Source: Ignavibacteriota bacterium
Lineage (GTDB): Bacteria > Bacteroidota > Kapaibacteriia > Palsa-1295
DNA: 5,915 nt
Direction: 5' to 3'
Assembly (NCBI GenBank): GCA_003151215.1
Contig: PLXB01000396.1
Location: 1-5,915, forward strand
The notes under the pieces are model-generated. The model saw nothing but the letters and a program-made list of their open reading frames with translations. It was not told where the DNA came from and made no database searches. The translations under genes and the position numbers were made by a program. Below are positions 1 through 5,915 of the stretch, piece after piece; the first letter of the stretch is position 1; every line of letters starts with the position of its first letter.

Positions 1-1022
1 CAGTGCGCCAGCAAAAGGCACCGAAGAAAAACATCCTCATTATAGGCGCAGGAAGCTCGGGTGAACGTTTTTATCATACCGTCCGCGACAACCCACACTA
101 TGGCTATCGTGTATTGGGATTTCTCGACGATAATGGCGTCGAGAGCAAAGTGCGGCCACTAATTCTTGGTAAAGTACCGGATCTCGATCGGGTTGCCAGC
201 CGCGAGACAGTCGATGAAATCGTTATTGCGCTGCCCAAAGCAAGCGATGAGGCAATCGCGAAGCTTGTGACCGAGTGCGAGAACCGCTGCATCCGTGTTG
301 CACTCCTTCCAAATAGTCAATCGCCATTCGACAGCAATATTCATACTGCCGGCGTGCATACTATCGAGCAAGTCGGCGAATTTGCTCTCATTCACATGCG
401 TGAGGCGCCGATCGATCTTTGGACCAATCGGCTTATGAAGCGTTCGTTCGATGTGATTTTCAGCCTGGCAGTCCTTCTCATAGTATTTCCAATTGTATTT
501 CTTTTCAGTGCCCTGCTTATCAAACTGACTTCTCGCGGACCGATTTTTTTTAAACAGGAGCGTACGGGTGAAGACGGCCGTACGTTTACTTGCTATAAAT
601 TGCGCACGATGCGCGTCGATAGCCTGAATACAGCAGATAAATTGCAGGCGATCAAAAACGATCCGCGCCTGACTCCCGGTGGGCATATCCTTCGGCGTAC
701 AAGCATGGACGAATTGCCACAATTCTGGAATGTACTTAAAGGGGATATGTCCATAGTAGGTCCGCGGCCCCACATGCTCAAGCACACGGAAGATTATCGC
801 AAGATCATCGGTAACTATATGGTGCGTCATTTCGTAAAACCGGGTGTGACAGGCTGGGCGCAGGTCAATGGCTTGCGCGGAGCAACGAAGTCCCCGGATA
901 AGATGGAGCGCCGTATTAAATATGATGTTTTTTATATTGAAAATTGGTCATTCATTTTCGATCTTACGATCGTCTGGAGAACTCTTGTCACGATGTTAAA
1001 GGGCGATAAGAACGCGTATTAG
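1..1022 (+). CDS. WcaJ-like undecaprenyl-phosphate sugar-1-phosphate transferase (5'-partial)
   Basis: Membrane enzyme that starts exopolysaccharide, capsule or O-unit synthesis by moving a hexose-1-phosphate from a UDP-sugar onto undecaprenyl phosphate. The first complete codon, at base 3, happens to be GTG, but the frame is open to the left edge. Full-length family members have about 460 residues with four or five N-terminal membrane helices, so about 120 residues are probably missing. Residue numbers count from base 3. A Rossmann-like nucleotide-binding domain starts with GAGSSG (15-20) and runs to about 130. A hydrophobic helix or re-entrant segment follows at about 150-174. The catalytic domain carries [11 protein letters not shown] (179-189), KLRTM (199-203), the likely catalytic Asp-Glu pair in [11 protein letters not shown] (234-244), MSIVGPRPH (249-257) and [15 protein letters not shown] (279-293), and ends in NAY. 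These blocks resemble E. coli WcaJ closely, which favours glucose-1-phosphate as substrate, but the sugar cannot be fixed from sequence. The next gene, a sugar-phosphate phosphatase, fits an envelope-sugar locus. Confidence 0.93.
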   Translation, partial: VRQQKAPKKNILIIGAGSSGERFYHTVRDNPHYGYRVLGFLDDNGVESKVRPLILGKVPDLDRVASRETVDEIVIALPKASDEAIAKLVTECENRCIRVALLPNSQSPFDSNIHTAGVHTIEQVGEFALIHMREAPIDLWTNRLMKRSFDVIFSLAVLLIVFPIVFLFSALLIKLTSRGPIFFKQERTGEDGRTFTCYKLRTMRVDSLNTADKLQAIKNDPRLTPGGHILRRTSMDELPQFWNVLKGDMSIVGPRPHMLKHTEDYRKIIGNYMVRHFVKPGVTGWAQVNGLRGATKSPDKMERRIKYDVFYIENWSFIFDLTIVWRTLVTMLKGDKNAY

Positions 1023-1040
1023 AAAATATGTCGTTGCAGG

Positions 1041-1146
1041 GTGTCGCATAGTGACGACGAAGCAATCCCCCCGAAGAACAGTTGCAAACAACGTTCTGTC
1101 ATGTATATAGGATTGCTCCTCGGACTAAAGCCCTTCTCAATGACAC
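1041..1146. repeat. Imperfect nested palindrome, probable MITE-like dispersed repeat
   Basis: The 139-base gap between the transferase and the phosphatase holds no gene but has strong symmetry. Seen directly: outer ends gtgtc (1041-1045) and gacac (1142-1146); middle arms agcaatcc (1061-1068) and ggattgct (1110-1117), a perfect 8-base match; and an inner hairpin, agaac plus gttg (1075-1084, with A1080 bulged) pairing with caac plus gttct (1089-1097) around a caaa loop. Read on the minus strand, the right end begins gtgtcattgag, continues through gggcttta, and ends ggagcaatcc. The left arm reads gacgaagcaatcc. From general knowledge, this pattern (tcattgcgag ... gacgaagcaatc) is that of short intergenic palindromic repeats found in many copies in diverse bacterial genomes. 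The copy here looks degenerate. It encodes nothing. A transcript through it could fold and weaken read-through into the phosphatase gene, but no T-run follows, so it is not a standard terminator. Copy number cannot be judged from one window. Confidence 0.6.
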
Positions 1147-1161
1147 ATCTTAAAAATTATT

Positions 1162-1680
1162 GTGAAACCCAAAGCCATATTTTTCGATCGCGATGGCATC
1201 ATCAATGAGCGCATCCTCGATGGCTATATCCGCACGTGGGATGAATTCCATTTTTTGTTAGGTGTCGGCGATGTATTAAAAAAAATAAAAGATCGTGGTT
1301 ATCTTGCAATTATTATTACAAATCAACGAGGTGTCGGACTTGGCTTAATGACAGAAAGCGATTTGGAAGATATTCACGATAAAATGCAAAAAGCATTAAT
1401 GAGATATACCAACATGAAGTTTGATGATATTATTGTCTGCACCGATGCCAATAACGAATCAGGTAGACGCAAACCTTCGCCGGCCATGCTTATGGAAGCG
1501 CAGACGAAATATGATATTGATATGTCTCAGAGTTGGATGATCGGCGATACGGCATCGGATATTACCGCAGGTGAGAGGGCAGGCGTTAAGACGGCGTTTT
1601 TATTGAATAAGCATGATGCGATCCCGGAAAATGCTACGATAAATATTGCCACTTTGAAGGATATTCTACTCTATATTTGA
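1162..1680 (+). CDS. HAD-family (subclass IIIA) phosphatase, GmhB/HisB-N-like, without zinc cluster
   Basis: Cytoplasmic phosphatase of 172 residues, within the usual 170-190 for GmhB. That enzyme removes the 7-phosphate from heptose 1,7-bisphosphate on the route to ADP- or GDP-heptose for LPS or S-layer glycans. HAD motifs are complete: motif I FFDRDGIIN (7-15; nucleophile D9, acid/base D11), motif II ITNQRGVGLG (52-61; T53), motif III K104 in RRKPSPAM (102-109), and motif IV GDTASD (128-133; D129 and D133). The family's zinc loop before RKP, normally one Cys, one His and two more Cys, is reduced to C93; the remaining positions are D95 and a SGR stretch. The GTG start is forced: an in-frame TGA lies at 1141-1143 and the next Met is residue 64. 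No Shine-Dalgarno is seen. Parts are A+T-rich (30% G+C at 1261-1320 by hand count, against 53% in the first 60 bases of the window). The fold and phosphatase role are secure. The heptose substrate is inferred from family and neighbour; a histidinol-phosphatase or other sugar-phosphate role is possible. Confidence 0.88.
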   Translation: MKPKAIFFDRDGIINERILDGYIRTWDEFHFLLGVGDVLKKIKDRGYLAIIITNQRGVGLGLMTESDLEDIHDKMQKALMRYTNMKFDDIIVCTDANNESGRRKPSPAMLMEAQTKYDIDMSQSWMIGDTASDITAGERAGVKTAFLLNKHDAIPENATINIATLKDILLYI

Positions 1681-1705
1681 GGAATGATTTCGATTCGTAA
1701 ATTTG
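1676..1705 (+). promoter_or_regulatory. Putative Bacteroidota-type promoter of the TPR gene
   Basis: TTTG at 1676-1679 and TAAATTTG at 1698-1705 match the Bacteroidota -33 (TTTG) and -7 (TAnnTTTG) elements. The spacer is 18 bases, close to the roughly 19-21 usual for the group. The -33 box overlaps the last codons and the TGA stop of the phosphatase gene. The expected transcript start, about 6-7 bases after the -7 box, is near 1712, leaving a leader of about 14 bases before the TTG start at 1726. This suggests that the TPR gene is transcribed on its own rather than only by read-through. The match was found by eye in an A+T-rich gap, so chance is not excluded. Confidence 0.42.
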
Positions 1706-1725
1706 TACTTTACTATTGATTCATA

Positions 1726-4700
1726 TTGAAAAAACGATACTCATCTTGTCTTTTCATCTTCCCGGTAACTTGCCTTTTTGCAATTCCTCTTGCTGGGCAG
1801 CCTGCAGAACACTCCCTTCAATTTGATAAATCTATAGAGCTTCGCAGCGGAGAAAGCGGCGATGAATTCCGAACCTCTGCTCCACCGTCACTGTCTGATA
1901 ATAAAAAACTGTTTCGTGAACTTGAATCCTATTCTTCGAGCGACCCGGAAAATGAATTCAATCAGCTATTTTCTATCTCTGAATTTCTGCGCTCACATCT
2001 TCTCTTTGCACAGAATATTCTCCGGAATGCAATAGAGAATGAGCCGAATTCATCTGCGAAGCGCTCGGGGGCTCTATTACTTTCTTCTCTCGAACTTCTT
2101 TCATCACCGTCACTAAAATCGGATGAAGTTATCGAAGCAGGAAAAGAATTAAAGAGTATTTCTCCCGTTTCATTTATGTATGAACCGATCATGGACGGTG
2201 AATACCATTTTTGGCTTGCAGAAGTATTACGTTCTGAGCATGATGTCAACGGCGCAATAAGTCAATATACTATTGCCTATGAAAACAACGTGAATGGCGG
2301 CTTCAGAGAATTTGTTCGATTTCGCCGAGCTGAGCTTTATGAACATGAACTGCAATATCGCAGAGCTTCTGATGAATTCGATACGCTTGCCTCTCTGCCC
2401 GGTCAGGTACTTCAGCTCTATTCCTCGCTCCGCAGAGCTTCGCTGCTTCGATTAATGGGGAAATATGATGAACTCCTTACTGAAGTTTCCCGCGCCTCGG
2501 CAATTGTATCCGATGGTTCGCACATTGCAACATCACGTGTAGCAGGGGACATACGGTATCACTCTCTATTTGAATCTCTACGCCCTGAACCGTATCGTAA
2601 AAGTAAAAAAATCTTTTCTCAAATGGATAGTGCATATGAAGAGACTCCTCGTGCTACGATCATGCCTGCATCTCCGTTCGTCGAAGTAGAGATCTTACTC
2701 TTAAAAGGATCTGCATTCTCAGGAATGAACCGATTCGATTCTGCGGACTATTATTTTGAGATCGGGGAAAAGTCACTTGCAGCAAAAAATGATTCCGCCC
2801 ATTTAGCGCCTGAGTTCCATTATCTTGCGCATGCTCTGAAATTTGAACAAGCGTGGGTGAAACTTTCCGAAGGAGTGAATGACGATGCTGCAAGGATGTT
2901 TTTTACACTTGCAAATGAAGATACATCATCTCATCTCAATCCCCTTTTTTCCGGTGGGATGATCGGGAATACCGGCAGCTTTTATCATGATGAGAAAACT
3001 CCGTCTCTCGACGCAACTTTTGCCGCACCAAATATTGCTCTTGATACTGCGAGATTTATTTATGATGATTATCCTGCTCGCGCACGTTTTTATGCCGGCA
3101 TTGCACTATCACGTGCGGGAAAAAAAGAGGAGGCGCGCAATGTGCTGACAAATCTTTCGCAAGATCCGACGGCGCTCTATGCCGATAAAGCATGGTATCA
3201 CCTTGCACTCGTCGAATTCAAAAGTGATCATAAACTGCAAGCCGAGGGTCTGCTGACACCAATCGCGATGCGCCGCTCACAATCCGGAGTGTATGCTTCG
3301 ATCTTGCTTGGCGATATCCATTATCGCCGGTCAAGTTTTGCAAAAGCAGCGGAATATTTCGGTTTTGCGCTTGCGAACCTTCCGGATAATGATACAGCAC
3401 TTCGCAGATTCGCCTCGCTCGAACGAGGGCTCAGTTTGCTCCCGCTCGGTTCCTGGATCGAATCGGCTGAGGACTTGAAGCTTTATGTTTCTTTAGCGAC
3501 AGATAAAACCACAGGATTGGATGAAGCGCTTTTTTGGCTTGGAAGAGCATATTTCCGGAGCGATAGCATTATGCAAGCCCGGAATTGTTTCAAGCAGGTT
3601 CTCGATGAATTTCCGAATTCGTCCCGCATCATTGATGCTCAATATGGGTATGCCTGGACACTGTTTAGAAACGGAGAATATAGACTTGCCGATAAGGAAT
3701 TTGCAAAAGTTATCGAAATGGATTCGATCACTCGCTATGCGTACGACGCTCTCTCCCGTCGCGGAGATGCGTTTTATGCCGGAGGCAACCTGAAAAAAGC
3801 AGTTGCTATTTATAATCTTGCTGTCGATAGACCGACATTCAATGACTACCGAACCACTCGCTCACTCTACCAACTCGGCGTGATCAGAATGCTCAGCGAT
3901 AGCGCGCGTTCAGCCATGAATGCCTTTCATACGATCACTGCAAAATATCCGAAATCGGACATCCTTGACCGTACATACTATGATTACGCCGTTGCTGCTT
4001 TTGCCATCGAGCACAATGATAAAGCAAAAGAGGCAATTCAAATACTTACAACAAAATTCAAAGCTTCACCTTTTGTACCAAAAGGGATATTTCTTGCCGC
4101 CTCGGAGGACGAACGCACTGGGAAGTTGAGAGAGGCGTGTTCGGGTTATAAAAAAATATTGAATGACTATCCTTATTCCGAAGAATTTGTTCCGTCACTC
4201 TTCGGCGCGATGGATGCCCTGACGCGGCAAAAAAAATATGACGAGGCAACATCCCTCGCAGATTCGTTCTTCATTAAATTACCAAACCCTACGTATGCCC
4301 CAAAACTTTTATTCCGCAAAGGCGAGATAGAGCTTCTTGCGTCAAATCCAAAAAATGCGAAGCAGACATTTGAAGATTTCAGCGATCGGTTTCCGAATGA
4401 CACGCTCCTTCCGATGGTCCGTTATATGCTCGGTAAGGCTTTGAGCTTTTCCAGCAAAGAGAAGGCGTATGATCTATATGCTGAAGTTACAGGGAAATAC
4501 ACTCATTCCAATGCTGCACCGTATGCTTACCTTGCAATGGCTCGCATTCAGAGAAGTGAACGCGTGAATAAAGAGAAGGCTGCCGAATTTTATACAAAAG
4601 CGTTTGACTTCGAATATTTTTCAAGCGAAGCTGCGCCGCAGGCAATGTTCGAATACGCAGGATTTGTGCGCAATGATCTTGGCAAAGCCGATTCTGCACT

Positions 4701-5151
4701 TCGCATCTATGATGAACTTACCGATCGATATCTCATAGAAACGACCATCGGTGGGAAATCACAGCTCGAAGCAGCGGAAATTCTTCTCTCTCATTCCAAG
4801 CGAAGCGATGCCGTTACAAAATTGGAAAAACTTGCAACAGCACAGGAAGGGTATGAACTTGCTGCCGAATCCCGCCTTGGTTTAGGGCAGCTTTATAAAC
4901 GCGAAGGAGTATTGAAGAAAGCATTGGTCGAATTCGACCGTGCACGGGAAGATAATACGACAACCAAAGACCAGTTAGCCCGCTCCTATATTGGTTCGGC
5001 TGAATGCCATATTGCGGCAGGCGATAAAAAAATGGCACGAGCGATTCTCGCAGAACTTCTTGTAACCAAAGGCATAGCAAAATCCAGACGCGATGCAGCA
5101 AGGGAATTGCTTGACTCAATCATGCCGAAGAAGAAAAAGAAAAGAAAGTAG
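1726..5151 (+). CDS. Large exported tetratricopeptide-repeat protein
   Basis: A 1141-residue protein that is almost all helical TPR-type repeats, a protein-interaction scaffold; its specific partner is unknown. The TTG start follows an in-frame TGA (1717-1719), and the next Met is residue 151. Starting here gives a good Sec signal peptide: basic KKR at 2-4, hydrophobic core at about 8-23, and likely cleavage near LAG/Q (24/25). The mature protein should therefore lie in the periplasm or at the outer membrane. Repeats are weak at about 157-222 and clear at about 450-552 and 599-1112, for example ALFWLGRAYF (601-610) and GYAWTLFRNGEYRLA (641-655). Several repeats end in the BamD/CpoB-like pattern: DEFPNS (627-632), AKYPKS (739-744), NDYPYS (813-818) and DRFPND (887-892). 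A non-repeat insert lies at about 395-445. The C-terminus is a basic tail, PKKKKKRK (1134-1141), from a purine-only run at 5127-5148. No enzyme motif, membrane anchor or convincing lipobox is seen. Possible roles include envelope assembly, secretion or gliding support. It is far longer than BamD or CpoB and is not a simple orthologue of either. Confidence 0.9.
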   Translation: MKKRYSSCLFIFPVTCLFAIPLAGQPAEHSLQFDKSIELRSGESGDEFRTSAPPSLSDNKKLFRELESYSSSDPENEFNQLFSISEFLRSHLLFAQNILRNAIENEPNSSAKRSGALLLSSLELLSSPSLKSDEVIEAGKELKSISPVSFMYEPIMDGEYHFWLAEVLRSEHDVNGAISQYTIAYENNVNGGFREFVRFRRAELYEHELQYRRASDEFDTLASLPGQVLQLYSSLRRASLLRLMGKYDELLTEVSRASAIVSDGSHIATSRVAGDIRYHSLFESLRPEPYRKSKKIFSQMDSAYEETPRATIMPASPFVEVEILLLKGSAFSGMNRFDSADYYFEIGEKSLAAKNDSAHLAPEFHYLAHALKFEQAWVKLSEGVNDDAARMFFTLANEDTSSHLNPLFSGGMIGNTGSFYHDEKTPSLDATFAAPNIALDTARFIYDDYPARARFYAGIALSRAGKKEEARNVLTNLSQDPTALYADKAWYHLALVEFKSDHKLQAEGLLTPIAMRRSQSGVYASILLGDIHYRRSSFAKAAEYFGFALANLPDNDTALRRFASLERGLSLLPLGSWIESAEDLKLYVSLATDKTTGLDEALFWLGRAYFRSDSIMQARNCFKQVLDEFPNSSRIIDAQYGYAWTLFRNGEYRLADKEFAKVIEMDSITRYAYDALSRRGDAFYAGGNLKKAVAIYNLAVDRPTFNDYRTTRSLYQLGVIRMLSDSARSAMNAFHTITAKYPKSDILDRTYYDYAVAAFAIEHNDKAKEAIQILTTKFKASPFVPKGIFLAASEDERTGKLREACSGYKKILNDYPYSEEFVPSLFGAMDALTRQKKYDEATSLADSFFIKLPNPTYAPKLLFRKGEIELLASNPKNAKQTFEDFSDRFPNDTLLPMVRYMLGKALSFSSKEKAYDLYAEVTGKYTHSNAAPYAYLAMARIQRSERVNKEKAAEFYTKAFDFEYFSSEAAPQAMFEYAGFVRNDLGKADSALRIYDELTDRYLIETTIGGKSQLEAAEILLSHSKRSDAVTKLEKLATAQEGYELAAESRLGLGQLYKREGVLKKALVEFDRAREDNTTTKDQLARSYIGSAECHIAAGDKKMARAILAELLVTKGIAKSRRDAARELLDSIMPKKKKKRK

Positions 5152-5193
5152 GGACATGCTGCGCCTGCCTTGCGGATTCCGTATTTTTGTCCA

Positions 5194-5915
5194 ATGTCTG
5201 ACATCTTCATCTCGTATTCCCGCAAAGATTCTTCACACGCTCTCGCGCTTGCCGAACAATTGCGTTCCAATGGCATTGATGTCTGGATCGATCAGCACGG
5301 CATCGGCGGAGCGGAAAAGTGGGCAACGGAAATTGCGCAGGGAATTCGGGACTGCTCCACATTTCTCCTGCTGATTTCGGAAGCATCGGTCGAGTCGGAG
5401 AATGTACTCAAAGAGCTTTCGCTTGCCTCCGAAAAAAGGAAGCGCATTCTGCCGGTTGACATTCAACCGGCATCCGGAACGGTGACACTCCTTCCGGCAT
5501 CGTTTGAGTATTCACTTGCCGGCTTGCAGCGAGTTGCGATCTCGGATTTCGACGGGATCCTTCAAGCTCATAAACATGGAGTTTCTCGCGTAACGATAAC
5601 AGACTTGCGCAAGTCCTTGATCGTTCTACCCTTCGAAGACCTTTCGCCCACCGGTGAAGACAATGCCTGGTTTGCCGACGGACTTGCCGGTGAAATGATC
5701 GACTCGCTTGGTCATATTAAATCACTTCGCATCTTAGATCGGAAAACTTCGATCGCTCTCCGAAATACCAAACTTCGTACTGTTGAAATCGGCAAAGAAT
5801 TCAATACCCGATATTTTATCGAAGGTTCAGTCCGCAAATTCGGTGAGCAGATCAAAATATCGGTTGCACTTCTCGATATTGAAACAGGCGATTACCTCTG
5901 GCAGGAATCGCATCG
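5194..5915 (+). CDS. TIR domain protein with TolB/FlgO-like domain (3'-partial)
   Basis: The frame stays open for 240 residues to the right edge. Residues 1 to about 120 form a bacterial TIR domain. It opens with MSDIFISYSRKDSS (box 1), then NGIDVWID (26-33), GGAEKWATEI (38-47) and TFLLLIS (56-62). E74 in VLKEL sits where TIR NAD glycohydrolases carry the catalytic glutamate. From about 139 to the edge it matches the TolB/FlgO-like domain found behind class III adenylate cyclases and CadC-type regulators: SLIVLPFEDLS (141-151), FADGLAGEMIDSL (160-172), LRILDRKTS (178-186), YFIEGSVRKFG (207-217) and LLDIETGDYLWQES (226-239). TPR repeats usually follow and would lie outside the window. No signal peptide or membrane helix is visible, so a cytoplasmic protein is likely. 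ATG 5194 is chosen because TIR domains typically begin at this point; TTG 5170 would add eight residues. It lies 42 bases after the TPR stop, in the same frame, with no clear ribosome-binding site. NAD cleavage and a defence or signalling role are inferences. Confidence 0.9.
   Translation, partial: MSDIFISYSRKDSSHALALAEQLRSNGIDVWIDQHGIGGAEKWATEIAQGIRDCSTFLLLISEASVESENVLKELSLASEKRKRILPVDIQPASGTVTLLPASFEYSLAGLQRVAISDFDGILQAHKHGVSRVTITDLRKSLIVLPFEDLSPTGEDNAWFADGLAGEMIDSLGHIKSLRILDRKTSIALRNTKLRTVEIGKEFNTRYFIEGSVRKFGEQIKISVALLDIETGDYLWQESH

Noticed and set aside
159..830. Long open frame of 223 codons on the minus strand inside the transferase gene
   Set aside because: The plus strand carries unmistakable polyprenyl glycosylphosphotransferase motifs over the same bases. 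The antisense translation shows no recognisable domain.
1061..1117. Rho-independent terminator after the transferase gene
   Set aside because: The inverted repeat is there, but the loop between the 8-base arms is long and no T-run follows either stem. A repeat element explains it better.
1762..1773. Lipoprotein lipobox around C16 of the TPR protein (PVTC)
   Set aside because: Proline at -3 and threonine at -1 do not fit the lipobox, and hydrophobic sequence continues after the cysteine. A signal peptidase I site near residue 24 is more likely.
5151..5156. Purine-rich gggaca after the TPR stop as a Shine-Dalgarno for the TIR gene
   Set aside because: It lies about 38 bases before ATG 5194, too far to act on that start.
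4814..5276. Minus-strand open frames over the 3' end of the TPR gene and the start of the TIR gene
   Set aside because: They have no start signal or domain, and they mirror well-supported plus-strand coding sequence.
5093..5374. Plus-strand open frame across the TPR/TIR junction, including an ATG at 5156
   Set aside because: It overlaps both genes in another frame. The frame from 5194 has conserved TIR and TolB-like motifs, so this is a shadow.

Overview
The window holds four genes, all on the + strand, and the two edge genes are cut by the window. In order they are: the C-terminal part of a WcaJ-type polyprenyl-phosphate sugar-1-phosphate transferase (to 1022), a small HAD-family sugar-phosphate phosphatase resembling GmhB/HisB-N (1162-1680), a very large exported tetratricopeptide-repeat protein (1726-5151), and the first 240 residues of a protein joining an N-terminal TIR domain to a TolB/FlgO-like domain (5194 to the right edge). 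No tRNA, rRNA, CRISPR array, transposase or phage gene was seen.

The likely source is a bacterium of the Bacteroidota/Chlorobiota/Kapabacteria/Ignavibacteria type, with moderate confidence. Three things point there. The starts at 1162 and 1726 are GTG and TTG, and none of the three visible gene starts has a convincing Shine-Dalgarno sequence. A good match to the Bacteroidota promoter (TTTG, then TAnnTTTG) lies just before the TPR gene. Giant periplasmic TPR proteins and TolB-like/TPR signalling proteins are common in these lineages. No single marker gene fixes the taxonomy.

Layout: positions 1-1680 look like the end of a surface-polysaccharide or envelope-sugar locus, with lipid-linked glycan initiation followed by a sugar-phosphate phosphatase. 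The 139-base gap between these two genes is largely filled by an imperfect nested palindrome (about 1041-1146), probably a dispersed MITE-like repeat. A new transcription unit probably begins at about 1676-1712, reading the TPR gene and perhaps, 42 bases after its stop, the TIR gene. The TPR protein has a Sec signal peptide and would act in the periplasm or cell envelope. The TIR-TolB protein shows no signal peptide or membrane helix in its visible part and should be cytoplasmic.

The most interesting object is the TIR-TolB fusion. The TolB-like module is best known behind class III nucleotide cyclase domains or CadC-type DNA-binding domains, and here a potential NAD-cleaving TIR domain takes that input/output position. 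Other points are the loss of the zinc-binding cluster in the phosphatase, the palindromic repeat, and the same-frame TPR/TIR junction separated by a single TAG.
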